From positions 4,818 through 46,254 of the forward strand of contig DEIP01000026.1 of the NCBI GenBank assembly GCA_002352605.1: a stretch of 41,437 nt of DNA, in the 5' to 3' direction. Position 1 is the stretch's first letter. Each line of letters opens with the position of its first letter. Position numbers and translations under genes: made by a program. The DNA comes from Desulfobacteraceae bacterium UBA2771 (GTDB lineage Bacteria; Desulfobacterota; Desulfobacteria; Desulfobacterales; Desulfosarcinaceae). Shown here in pieces: positions 32,891 to 41,100 of this stretch. The notes below the pieces were generated by a model. It saw nothing but the letters and a program-made list of their open reading frames with translations. It made no database searches and was not told where the DNA came from.

Positions 32891-33493
32891 ATGCTTGTTA
32901 AATCGTCAGAATTTGTCACCAGTGCGGTCAAGCCCTCCCAGTATCCCGAGGCCCTGTACCCGGAGACGGCTTTTGCCGGTCGTTCCAACGTGGGAAAATC
33001 CTCGTTGATCAACACCCTGGTAAACCGAAAGCGACTGGTTAAAACCAGCGCCACGCCCGGCCGCACGCAGCTGATTAATTTCTTTTTGGTCAATGACGGC
33101 CTTTCCCTGGTGGATCTGCCCGGATACGGTTACGCCAAGGTTCCCGCTTCGGTGAAGCGCAATTGGGGACCCATGATCGAAACCTATCTGAAATGGAGGG
33201 AAACCCTGAAGGCGGTGGTCCTCATTCTGGACATCCGCAGGATTCCGGGCATCGAAGAACAAAACTTCATCGATTGGCTGATGTTCTACCGGCGAAAGCC
33301 CATTTTGGTGTTAACCAAGGCGGACAAGCTTTCAAGAACCGTTCAAATAAAACAGAGAAAGGCCATCGGCGCCGCCCTGGGGATGGACGTGTCGGCCCTG
33401 ACTCTTTTTTCCGCCAAGACGCGGCTGGGAAAGCCGGAGGTCTGGTCCGCCATCGAAAGGGCCGTTCTTGAGGACCACCATGAACATGACTGA
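32891..33493 (+). CDS. engB: Ribosome biogenesis GTPase EngB/YsxC
   Basis: This 200-aa protein is a small TRAFAC GTPase needed for 50S ribosomal subunit assembly. The G boxes are GRSNVGKSS (G1), ATPGRTQ (G2), DLPGYGYA (G3), LTKADKL (G4) and FSAKT (G5). It starts 8 bp after the aminotransferase. Its end overlaps the start of era by 14 nt, so two ribosome-linked GTPases are coupled. Confidence 0.95.
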   Translation: MLVKSSEFVTSAVKPSQYPEALYPETAFAGRSNVGKSSLINTLVNRKRLVKTSATPGRTQLINFFLVNDGLSLVDLPGYGYAKVPASVKRNWGPMIETYLKWRETLKAVVLILDIRRIPGIEEQNFIDWLMFYRRKPILVLTKADKLSRTVQIKQRKAIGAALGMDVSALTLFSAKTRLGKPEVWSAIERAVLEDHHEHD

Positions 33494-34385
33494 CAACCCA
33501 TCCGCTTTTCGATCCGGCTATGTGGCCATTCTCGGTGCACCCAATGCGGGAAAATCGACCCTGCTCAACCGCATGCTGGGTCAGAAGATCTCCATAACAT
33601 CCAAGAAGCCCCAGACGACCCGCAATCGGATCTTGGGGGTGGTTCACCGGACCGACTCCCAGATGGTTTTTCTGGATACCCCTGGTATTCATCGGGCCAG
33701 GAACCCGCTCAATGCACGGATCGTCGATGCGGCGCTGGCCACCCTGTCGGAAGTCGATCTGATCCTTCTGGTGGTGGACGCCCAGACCCCGGATGAGCCG
33801 TCGGAACGGCTGTTGCTCAAAAAACTTGCCCAACAACGGCTCCCGGTGCTGCTGGCGCTGAACAAGATCGACCAGGTCAAGCGGCCGGCCCTGTTAACGC
33901 AGATCGATCACTGGTCCGGCGACTTTGATTTTGCGGCGGTCGTTCCCATCAGCGCCAAAAGCGGTGAGCAGGTGGACCGGTTGGTCTGTGCCATGGAAGC
34001 CACCCTTCCCGTCGGGCCACCCTTTTTTCCGGCTGACAGCCTGACGGACCTGCCCACGCGGTTCATTGCCGCCGAAATGATACGGGAAAAGGCCTTTCGG
34101 CTCACCGGCCAGGAAATACCCTACGCCCTGGCGGTCACCATCGATTCCTTCAAGGCGGAAAAGAAGGGCTCCCTCGTTCGGATTCATGCCACCATCCACG
34201 TGGAGCGGGATTCCCAGAAAGGCATCGTCATCGGCAAACAGGGAGCCAAGCTAAAGCTGATCGGCGAGAGGGCCCGGCAAGAGATCGAAGAGATGCTGGG
34301 CGTCAAGGTTTTTCTTAAACTTTTTGTGCGGCGGCAGAAAAACTGGACCCGGGATACCAAGGCGCTGCGTAAGTTCGGGTACTGA
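33480..34385 (+). CDS. era: GTPase Era
   Basis: This 301-aa protein is Era, which binds the 3' end of 16S rRNA during 30S maturation. The GTPase domain has GAPNAGKST, QTTRNR, DTPGIH and NKID. The C-terminal KH domain has GIVIGKQGAKLKLIG. I chose the ATG at 33480 because GAGG lies 6 nt before it; the next ATG is two codons later. It overlaps engB by 14 nt and its stop shares one base with the next start (TGATG). Confidence 0.95.
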   Translation: MNMTDNPSAFRSGYVAILGAPNAGKSTLLNRMLGQKISITSKKPQTTRNRILGVVHRTDSQMVFLDTPGIHRARNPLNARIVDAALATLSEVDLILLVVDAQTPDEPSERLLLKKLAQQRLPVLLALNKIDQVKRPALLTQIDHWSGDFDFAAVVPISAKSGEQVDRLVCAMEATLPVGPPFFPADSLTDLPTRFIAAEMIREKAFRLTGQEIPYALAVTIDSFKAEKKGSLVRIHATIHVERDSQKGIVIGKQGAKLKLIGERARQEIEEMLGVKVFLKLFVRRQKNWTRDTKALRKFGY

Positions 34386-35263
34386 TGATCCTTTCTTATC
34401 ATCCCTGTTATGAGGCCGACATCAATACCCTTTGCGCCGGCCGGCAACCGGATAAAAATGACCTGTCGGCCATCCGTGCCGCCGATGCTGTCATCTTGCC
34501 CCAGGGATGCCGAGAAGCGCTCTACCACATGGCCCGGAAAAACTGCCCCCATGTCTTTCCCGACTATGGTGCCCGTTTTCAGTACCCGGGAAAAACCGGG
34601 CAGGCCAGACTTTTCCAGGCCCTGTCGGCCCCCCATCCCCGCACCTGGGTCTTTGAGGATACGACGCACTTTCGGCGTTGCGGCGCAACGGTCACCGATG
34701 CCGGTTTTCCACTCGTACTCAAGCTGGATTGGGGGGGGGAAGGATACACGGTGTTTCTACTCAACACCAAATCCGATTTAATGCATGCCCTTTCAAGGGC
34801 TGCGGCATATGAGCAATCCGGCCAGCGGGGATTTATCCTTCAAGCCTTCATCCCCGGTTCGAATCGGACGCTGCGGGTTGCCGTGATCGGAGAGACCCAA
34901 AGGGCTTACTGGAGAATCCAGGACGACCCGTTTGTTTTTGGCACTAGTGTGGCCAATGGCGCGCATATTGACCCTGAATCCGATCCTGACCTTCGCAACA
35001 AGGCCCTGACCCTGGCCCTAGATTTTTGCCGACGCGCGCGAATCAATCTGGCCGGCTTCGATTTTATCTTCGATGACGGCGGGTGCGCCCGGAAAGACCC
35101 GCGCCCGCTGTTTCTGGAGATCAATTACTTCTTCGGAAGAACCGGCCTGGGGGGCTCTACGCGTTTCTATGCGATGCTGCAGGCCGAAATCGACCGTTGG
35201 CTGACCGATCTGGGATTGGGGGTCAACCGACCACCGACGGAGACAGCCGGAGAGACGCAATGA
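34385..35263 (+). CDS. ATP-grasp (RimK-like) protein of unknown substrate
   Basis: This 292-aa protein has ATP-grasp signs. A strand with Lys (LVLKLDWGGEGYTVFLL, about 110-126) precedes FILQAFIPGSNRTLRVAVIG, and the metal-binding end is FLEINYFFGRTGLGG (about 240-255) with the Glu-x-Asn pair. Such enzymes join a carboxylate to an amine or thiol using ATP. The first 80 residues (YEADINTLCAGR, LPQGCREALY) are the family's pre-ATP domain, perhaps binding the acceptor. The start ATG overlaps the era stop by one base and the stop overlaps the HNH gene start by 4 nt, so expression of the three is coupled. The substrate is unknown. Confidence 0.75.
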   Translation: MILSYHPCYEADINTLCAGRQPDKNDLSAIRAADAVILPQGCREALYHMARKNCPHVFPDYGARFQYPGKTGQARLFQALSAPHPRTWVFEDTTHFRRCGATVTDAGFPLVLKLDWGGEGYTVFLLNTKSDLMHALSRAAAYEQSGQRGFILQAFIPGSNRTLRVAVIGETQRAYWRIQDDPFVFGTSVANGAHIDPESDPDLRNKALTLALDFCRRARINLAGFDFIFDDGGCARKDPRPLFLEINYFFGRTGLGGSTRFYAMLQAEIDRWLTDLGLGVNRPPTETAGETQ

Positions 35264-35559
35264 AGCCCTGGGCCTATGATCTGGACCTGCGGGATCTCGA
35301 GCGGGAGCGTCAAAAAGCTCGGGTGTTGAGACAATCCCAGTGGTGGCAACGGCGTTGCGCCAAAGGCCGCTGCCATTACTGCGGCCGCCGGACACCGGCC
35401 GCAGCGCTGACCATGGATCACATCGTCCCTGTGGCCAGGGGTGGAAAAAGCACAAAGGGAAACCTGGTTCCGGCCTGCAAGTCGTGCAACACCAAAAAAA
35501 AACAGCTGCTCCCAATGGAATGGGAAGACTATCTCCAGTCGTTCCAATCCTCGCCGTAA
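35260..35559 (+). CDS. Small HNH endonuclease-family protein
   Basis: This 99-aa protein is an HNH nuclease of the McrA-like small type. CHYCGRR and CKSCNTKKK are the zinc knuckles, with the core LTMDHIVPVARGGKSTKGNLVPAC between them. The start ATG overlaps the ATP-grasp stop (ATGA). It is the last gene of the his-era run and nothing suggests a phage or restriction system around it. It differs from the YajD-type protein near the left end. Its biological substrate is unknown. Confidence 0.88.
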   Translation: MKPWAYDLDLRDLERERQKARVLRQSQWWQRRCAKGRCHYCGRRTPAAALTMDHIVPVARGGKSTKGNLVPACKSCNTKKKQLLPMEWEDYLQSFQSSP

Positions 35560-35661
35560 CCCTAAACACGTGCTGCCGAAACACGGTTCGGTCGATCTTT
35601 CCGGCGATGAGGGACCAGCCGTTTAAGGGACCCATTCACCATCCTTTGCGCTGTATAGCTG

Positions 35662-35690
35662 TTGACAACGTCACAAATCTGTCTTTTAAT
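35662..35690 (+). promoter_or_regulatory. Sigma-70 promoter of the two-kinase operon
   Basis: TTGACA (35662-35667, perfect) and TTTAAT (35685-35690, 5 of 6) are 17 nt apart, the best sigma-70 promoter in the window. Transcription would start near 35697, leaving a leader of about 40 nt with CGGAGG just before the kinase start at 35737. Confidence 0.75.
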
Positions 35691-35736
35691 CGCGCGACCG
35701 CTAATCTTTGCGGAACCCCAATCCCCCGGAGGTCTG

Positions 35737-37233
35737 ATGCGCACGGAAAAAGAGCGGAATTTGCTGCTCAAGGCGTTGGATGCGTTCAAACGAAAAATTG
35801 TTGTCATTTCCAGTGACTTTCGTGTTCTGGCGTCCGCCGGCCTCGAGTCCCTCATCGGCGGGGAATCGCCATCGGGGAAATACTGCTACGAGGTATTTTA
35901 CAACCGCCCCGAACCCTGCGACAACTGCCCGGCCAGGAAGGTTATGGATTCGGGAAAGGCCTCTCTGCGGGACCTTTCGTCAGATACCTTGAACAAAGAA
36001 AAAAAATCCTGCCTTTATGCCTATCCCATCACCGACGATGACGAACAGAACGCGATGACGGTCTTCAACTTTGAGCTCCCGGCGTTAGACGGTCTCGAAG
36101 AGGAACTGCGGCAGTCCAACCGTTTTTTGCACAACCTGCTGCAAAGCGCCTGTGACGGCGTGATTGCCGCCGACATGACCGGTCAGATCATCATTTTCAA
36201 CGATGCCGCCGCCGAGGTGACCGGCCACAGTGTCGAAGCGGCGCTCGATCACCTCAATATCAGAGCGATCTACGAGGATGAGATGGCCAGGGAGGTGATG
36301 CGAAATCTGAGAAGCGATGCATGTGGGGGTAAGGGCAAACTGAAAAGATACCATATCAAAGCGATTGGCAAAAGCGGAGAGAAAATTCCCATCAGCCTCT
36401 ACGCCTCCATCATCTACGATGAGAGGGGCCAAGAAGCCGGCTCCATCGGCTTTTTCCATGATTTAAGAGAGCGTATTCACATTCAGCGGAAACTGGAAAA
36501 AACCCAACTTCAGTTGGTCCAATCCGAAAAGATGGCCTCCCTGGGAAAGCTGTCTGCCGGGGTTGCGCATCAATTGAACAATCCGCTGGGTGGGATAACC
36601 CTTTACACCAAGCTGATGTTGGAAGATTATGATTTGGAGGACAATGCCAAAGAGGATTTACACCGGATTTTAAAAGACGCCCAGCGATGCCGGGACACGG
36701 TCAAGGAACTGCTCGAGTTTGCCCGGCAGACACGTCAGTTCATGACACCGCTGAATATCAACAAGGCGATCGACCGCACCCTGTTTCTGATCGAAAACCA
36801 GACCCTTTTTCACAACATCGCCGTGGATAAAAAGATGGCCCCGTTTATCCCCCTGGTGATGGCGGACAGTCAGCAGCTGGGACACGTATTCATGAACCTC
36901 ATCATCAATGCGGCCCAGGCCATGGACGGCAGTGGTACGATCACCATCACCACCCGGGAAACCGCCACCAAGGACCGGGTGCTCGTCGAGATTGCCGACA
37001 CCGGTCCGGGAATTTCCGCCGAAACCCTGGCGCATATCTTCGAGCCTTTTTTTACCACCAAAGAAGAGGGCGAAGGAACCGGATTGGGGCTGAGCGTCGT
37101 ATACGGCATCATTGAAAATCACGGTGGTACCATTACCGCCAAAAGTATTCCAGATCGCGGCAGCACCTTTTGTATCGAACTTCCGATCACCCATGAAACT
37201 GAAAAAGGAGCCCAACATGCAGAGTACGCCTGA
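35737..37233 (+). CDS. PAS-PAS sensor histidine kinase
   Basis: This 498-aa kinase has no membrane segment, so it is cytoplasmic. An N-terminal PAS-like domain (about 14-112) contains C50, C61 and C64 (PCDNCPA), a cysteine set that could bind metal, haem or an iron-sulfur centre. A second PAS (about 128-245) follows. The dimerisation domain has His278 in GVAHQLNNPLGGI, with Gln where Glu is usual. The ATPase domain has NLIINAAQAM, DTGPGI and GTGLGLSVVYGI. The start at 35737 is set by CGGAGG upstream. It overlaps the next kinase gene by 17 nt. Redox sensing is a guess from the cysteines. Confidence 0.9.
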   Translation: MRTEKERNLLLKALDAFKRKIVVISSDFRVLASAGLESLIGGESPSGKYCYEVFYNRPEPCDNCPARKVMDSGKASLRDLSSDTLNKEKKSCLYAYPITDDDEQNAMTVFNFELPALDGLEEELRQSNRFLHNLLQSACDGVIAADMTGQIIIFNDAAAEVTGHSVEAALDHLNIRAIYEDEMAREVMRNLRSDACGGKGKLKRYHIKAIGKSGEKIPISLYASIIYDERGQEAGSIGFFHDLRERIHIQRKLEKTQLQLVQSEKMASLGKLSAGVAHQLNNPLGGITLYTKLMLEDYDLEDNAKEDLHRILKDAQRCRDTVKELLEFARQTRQFMTPLNINKAIDRTLFLIENQTLFHNIAVDKKMAPFIPLVMADSQQLGHVFMNLIINAAQAMDGSGTITITTRETATKDRVLVEIADTGPGISAETLAHIFEPFFTTKEEGEGTGLGLSVVYGIIENHGGTITAKSIPDRGSTFCIELPITHETEKGAQHAEYA

Positions 37234-38704
37234 TCCCATAACCATTCTGGTGGTCGATGATGAAAAAGGCATCCGGGACGGGTCGAAACGGATCATCAGC
37301 CGCATGGGCTGCCACACGCTGACGGCTAAAAACGGGGAAGCGGGGCTGGATATTATCGGCCGGACCGAAGTGGCCATCGTGCTGTTGGATTTGAAAATGC
37401 CCGGCATCGACGGCATGGAAGTGCTCAAGCGGATACAGGCAATGGACCGGGATATCCTGGTCATCGTTATTACCGGCTTTGCCACCGTCGAAACCGCCAT
37501 CGAGGCCATGAAACGGGGCGCCTATGATTTCATCCCCAAACCCTTCGAACCTGATCAGCTGCGAATCGTTGTCAACCGGGCCCGGGAAAAAATCCGCTTC
37601 AAACAGGAAAAGGTGAAGCTGGAAGCCGAGCGGCGGCGGACCCTTGCCGATCTGGGAACGGAAAAAAGCAGGATCCACACCATCATCGATTCGCTTCCAA
37701 ACGGCATCGTGGTAACCAATGCCGACGGCGAGGTGGTGTTGATGAATCCGGCCTTTTGCCGACTCCTGGATCTCGCAGCGGAAACGGCTACGGGGGCGAA
37801 GATCTCCAGCTACATTCCCGACGAGGGGTTATGCCGGTTGATTGGAGAGATATCCGGTGGCGGCCATGTGGATTTTGACGATATTCCCACCTACGAGTTT
37901 TCCGTCGGCGAGGACCGGTTCCTCATGGCCCGCGGCCGACCGGTCCTGAGCGAACGAAACGCCTGCCTGGGAGCAGTCGTTACCGTCATTGACATCACCA
38001 ATATGAAGGTCTTGGACCGGCTCAAGTCCGAATTCGTGGCCAAGGTCTCCCATGAACTCAGAAGCCCGCTCTCTACCATCCATGAGCAGTTGGCACTGGT
38101 GCTCAACGATCTGGTGGGGCAACTCAGCGAATCGGAAGAACACCTGCTTTCCCGGGCCAAGGAAAAAACACAGGGCCTGATCTCCACCATCGGCGATCTG
38201 CTGGACCTGTCACGGATCGAATCCGGAACCACCGGCCAGGAGCCCAAACCGGTTCAGCTGGTGGATTTGCTGAGCAATATCATTGATTTTCTCGGCACCC
38301 GCGCCATAACCAGGGGGCAGACACTCACCCTGGACCGGCCGGCGGATCCGCTGCCAACCATCAAAGCCGATCCTCTGGCGTTGGAGAGCATTTTCGGCAA
38401 CCTGATCACCAACGCCATCAACTACACCCAAAACGGGGGTGCTATTGCGGTAAAGGCAGATATTACCGGCATGAACCTGTGCGTCCGGGTGATCGACAAC
38501 GGTTTCGGCATCGAAACACGCTACCTGGACAAAATTTTCGACCGCTTTTTCCGTGTGAAGAACGACAAGACCCGCTTCATCACCGGCACCGGGCTAGGAC
38601 TACCCATCGTCAAGGGGCTGGTGGAGGCCCTCGACGGACGAATTGGTGTCGAGAGTTTTCCGGACAAGGGAACGACCTTTACGGTGTTGTTGCCGGTGGA
38701 TTAG
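37217..38704 (+). CDS. Receiver-PAS-histidine kinase hybrid
   Basis: This 495-aa protein starts with a receiver (about 7-125; Asp58 in IVLLDLKMPGIDG), followed by a coiled linker and a PAS domain (about 165-290). The kinase core has phospho-His in KVSHELRSPLS near residue 310 and an ATPase domain with NLITNAINYTQ, DNGFGIE and GTGLGLPIV. The ATG at 37217 has AAGGAG 7 nt upstream and lies inside the end of the first kinase. The receiver is a natural target for the upstream kinase, which would make a two-kinase relay; the final output regulator is not here. Its end overlaps the convergent rsmG-fusion gene by 4 nt. Confidence 0.92.
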   Translation: MQSTPDPITILVVDDEKGIRDGSKRIISRMGCHTLTAKNGEAGLDIIGRTEVAIVLLDLKMPGIDGMEVLKRIQAMDRDILVIVITGFATVETAIEAMKRGAYDFIPKPFEPDQLRIVVNRAREKIRFKQEKVKLEAERRRTLADLGTEKSRIHTIIDSLPNGIVVTNADGEVVLMNPAFCRLLDLAAETATGAKISSYIPDEGLCRLIGEISGGGHVDFDDIPTYEFSVGEDRFLMARGRPVLSERNACLGAVVTVIDITNMKVLDRLKSEFVAKVSHELRSPLSTIHEQLALVLNDLVGQLSESEEHLLSRAKEKTQGLISTIGDLLDLSRIESGTTGQEPKPVQLVDLLSNIIDFLGTRAITRGQTLTLDRPADPLPTIKADPLALESIFGNLITNAINYTQNGGAIAVKADITGMNLCVRVIDNGFGIETRYLDKIFDRFFRVKNDKTRFITGTGLGLPIVKGLVEALDGRIGVESFPDKGTTFTVLLPVD

Positions 38705-40227
38705 GATTGGCGTGGTAATGGCGTTGTAATAGAGAAAGTCTTATCGCGTCGGCGCCATTCGTAGAGGGCGATGGCCGTGGCCACGGCGGCATTCAGGGAT
38801 TCCACGTCCGGAGCCATGGGGATGGCCACGGCATTGGCCTGCCAGCCGGGAGGCAACCCGGGACCTTCCATGCCGGTCAACAGGCAGAAGGATTCGGGAA
38901 ACGGGGCCCGGGCCAGCGGTTGACCCGACGCGGCCAGGGCAATTAGCGGCAGGTCCCAGGGGAGTTCGGACAGGGACGGACCCTGGAACAGCCTGGCGGA
39001 AAAAACCGTGCCGGCCGATGCACGGACGGCCTTGGGGTGAAAGGGGTTGGCGCTTTCGGCCAGCAGAATGATTCGATCCACGTCGAATGCCATGGCGGAG
39101 CGAATGACCGCACCCACATTTTCCGGATCTTGAAAGGGAACCAGCAGGCTGCATCCGGCGGGCAGGCCCTCTTCCGGTGGCCAGGGTTCAGGTTCGGGAA
39201 CATCGAAAAGAACGATGGGTTTTTTGGTTCCAAACAGGTCCAGGACCCGAAACAGATCCGGCGCCAGCTGAATCCATTCCAGGTCGCCCGGGGAATCCGT
39301 TGGGGGTGCATGACGCACACCGGAACTGATCCAGGCCAGGCATCGCTCCGGATGTTTTTTGATCACTTCGGCAACCAACCGGCTTCCGCACACCATTGTT
39401 TTGCCTTGTTTTTTCACCCCCCGTCCACCCAGGAGCTTTTTCAAGTCCTTGAACATAGGGTTGCTTTCGCTTTCGATGCCCTTGACGCGATGTTTGGATA
39501 TATGGGTAGTGGGCGTACCGGCTGGAGTCGGCGGGATCTGTCGTTGAAAAAGCACCAGCCGGCGACGGTGTGGGGTATGAGGAATCTGATAGGGAATATC
39601 CTCGGCCAGTTTATACGACGAAGAAAAGGTTTTCGAAGCCAATTCAATTTCCTTGTCGCAGCGGGGGCCTTTCATGAAAATGACCATGCCGTCCTGCATG
39701 AGACAACCGGCAACGCGCTTTAAAGTATCGGCAATGGGTTCGACGGCCCGGGTGATCACGCCTGCCACCGGCCGGTTGAAATCCGGGGCAATTCCCCGTT
39801 CCACGATCTCGATTTCACGAAGGCCCAGTTCGGATAAAACCATTTTTAAAAAGTCGGTGCGGTTTTTCCGGCTCTCGGCCAGCAGGATATGAAGGTCGGG
39901 TCGAAATATTTTTAGCGGGATGCCCGGCATGCCGGGGCCGGTGCCCAGGTCGAGAAGTGGTGAGGGCAGCGGTGCGTGTAGGGCAGGCAGGATGGAATCG
40001 GCATAGAGCTTGATCACCATGTTCTCGAAATTGCGGATTCGGGTGAGGTTCAATACCGCATCGTGCCGCCGCAGCAGTTGGTGGTAGGCCCACAGCCGTT
40101 TAAGTTGAGAGGGCGCAAGATTGATCGTGCAGCGTTTAAGCAAGGCATCCATCTGATCGTGCCCGGGGTTTTTCTTATGTCCGTCTTCCCTTGCAGATGG
40201 TGAAGGCCTTGTGCCTGTTGATTTCAC
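38701..40227 (-). CDS. rsmG: RsmG fused to a SpoU/TrmH-family RNA methyltransferase
   Basis: This 508-aa open frame joins two RNA methyltransferases. Residues about 27-230 are RsmG (16S rRNA m7G527), with SAM motif LLDLGTGPGMPGIPL (91-105) and AESRKNRTDFL. After a 25-residue polar linker, residues about 258-500 are a SPOUT enzyme with DPENVGAVIRSAMAF, LLTGMEGPGLP and IPMAPDVESLNAAVA, the three SpoU motifs. An internal Met258 begins the second part but has no good ribosome site, so a true fusion is likely. The target of the second domain is not known. The start at 40227 has AAGGAG 5 nt upstream. It is divergent from the RluA-family gene by 93 bp. Confidence 0.9.
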   Translation of the reverse strand: MKSTGTRPSPSAREDGHKKNPGHDQMDALLKRCTINLAPSQLKRLWAYHQLLRRHDAVLNLTRIRNFENMVIKLYADSILPALHAPLPSPLLDLGTGPGMPGIPLKIFRPDLHILLAESRKNRTDFLKMVLSELGLREIEIVERGIAPDFNRPVAGVITRAVEPIADTLKRVAGCLMQDGMVIFMKGPRCDKEIELASKTFSSSYKLAEDIPYQIPHTPHRRRLVLFQRQIPPTPAGTPTTHISKHRVKGIESESNPMFKDLKKLLGGRGVKKQGKTMVCGSRLVAEVIKKHPERCLAWISSGVRHAPPTDSPGDLEWIQLAPDLFRVLDLFGTKKPIVLFDVPEPEPWPPEEGLPAGCSLLVPFQDPENVGAVIRSAMAFDVDRIILLAESANPFHPKAVRASAGTVFSARLFQGPSLSELPWDLPLIALAASGQPLARAPFPESFCLLTGMEGPGLPPGWQANAVAIPMAPDVESLNAAVATAIALYEWRRRDKTFSITTPLPRQS

Positions 40228-40320
40228 ATGTTACTCCTTCTTCAATTCAGGCCCTTGTGGTCGATTCATGCCGACCAATGCGCTATTTTGCACAACCGAT
40301 TCATAGGCCGGACGGAAACA

Positions 40321-41100
40321 ATGCACGCCGACACAATCGAAACCGAAGGGCACTCGTTTTTTGATCCTCTTTGGCCGGTCCTTTATGAGGATAACCATTT
40401 GCTATCGCTTTATAAACCATCGGGACTGCTGGTTCAAGGGGATCGTACCGGTGACACGTGCCTGCTGGATCTGGGCAAACGGTGGCTCAAGGAGCGCTAT
40501 CAGAAACCGGGTCGGGTGTTTCTGGGAATGGTTCACCGACTGGATCGTCCGGCGGCCGGGGTCATCCTGTTTGCTCGCACCTCCAAAGCGGCCGGTCGTT
40601 TGTCCCGGCAGTTCCGTGAGCGCACGGTGGAGAAGCAATACCTGGCCGTCGTGGAAGGCACGCTCCCCGGTGAATCCGGCCGGGTTATCGATCACATCGA
40701 ACGCCGGGACCGGGTGAGCCGTGTCGTGCCGGCATCCACGGCGACCAGCCAGGAAGCCCGGCTGCGCTATAGGGTCCTCCGCACGGATCATGAGAAAAGC
40801 TTGCTGCAGATTTTTCTGGAGACCGGCCGGCGCCACCAGATCCGTATCCAACTGGCCCACCTGGGACATCCGATCCTGGGAGATCTGCGGTATGGGGCCG
40901 ATCACCCCCTTCCCGGCCGGTCGATCGCCCTGCTGGCCCACGAATTGAGGGTGGCTCATCCGACCCGGGGCGAGCGGCTGGTGCTCACCTGTCCCATACC
41001 ACAAGGCTGGCCCTTTCCGGATCTCGACACGTCAGACGGCCGGCGTCCCCCCTGGGATTGGCGGGCATTTGAATCGGTAATCAGCGTAACCGACGGATGA
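40321..41100 (+). CDS. RluA-family pseudouridine synthase
   Basis: This 259-aa protein converts uridine to pseudouridine in RNA. The catalytic Asp is in VHRLDRPAAGVILFAR; KPSGLLVQGD, RRHQIRIQLAHLGHPILGD and a short C-terminus are family features. No S4 domain precedes the catalytic domain, so it is of the short RluA/RluC-like kind, and the RNA target cannot be named. I start at the ATG at 40321, where homology begins; there is no strong ribosome site. The 3' end overlaps the convergent SPOR-domain gene by 20 nt. Confidence 0.9.
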   Translation: MHADTIETEGHSFFDPLWPVLYEDNHLLSLYKPSGLLVQGDRTGDTCLLDLGKRWLKERYQKPGRVFLGMVHRLDRPAAGVILFARTSKAAGRLSRQFRERTVEKQYLAVVEGTLPGESGRVIDHIERRDRVSRVVPASTATSQEARLRYRVLRTDHEKSLLQIFLETGRRHQIRIQLAHLGHPILGDLRYGADHPLPGRSIALLAHELRVAHPTRGERLVLTCPIPQGWPFPDLDTSDGRRPPWDWRAFESVISVTDG

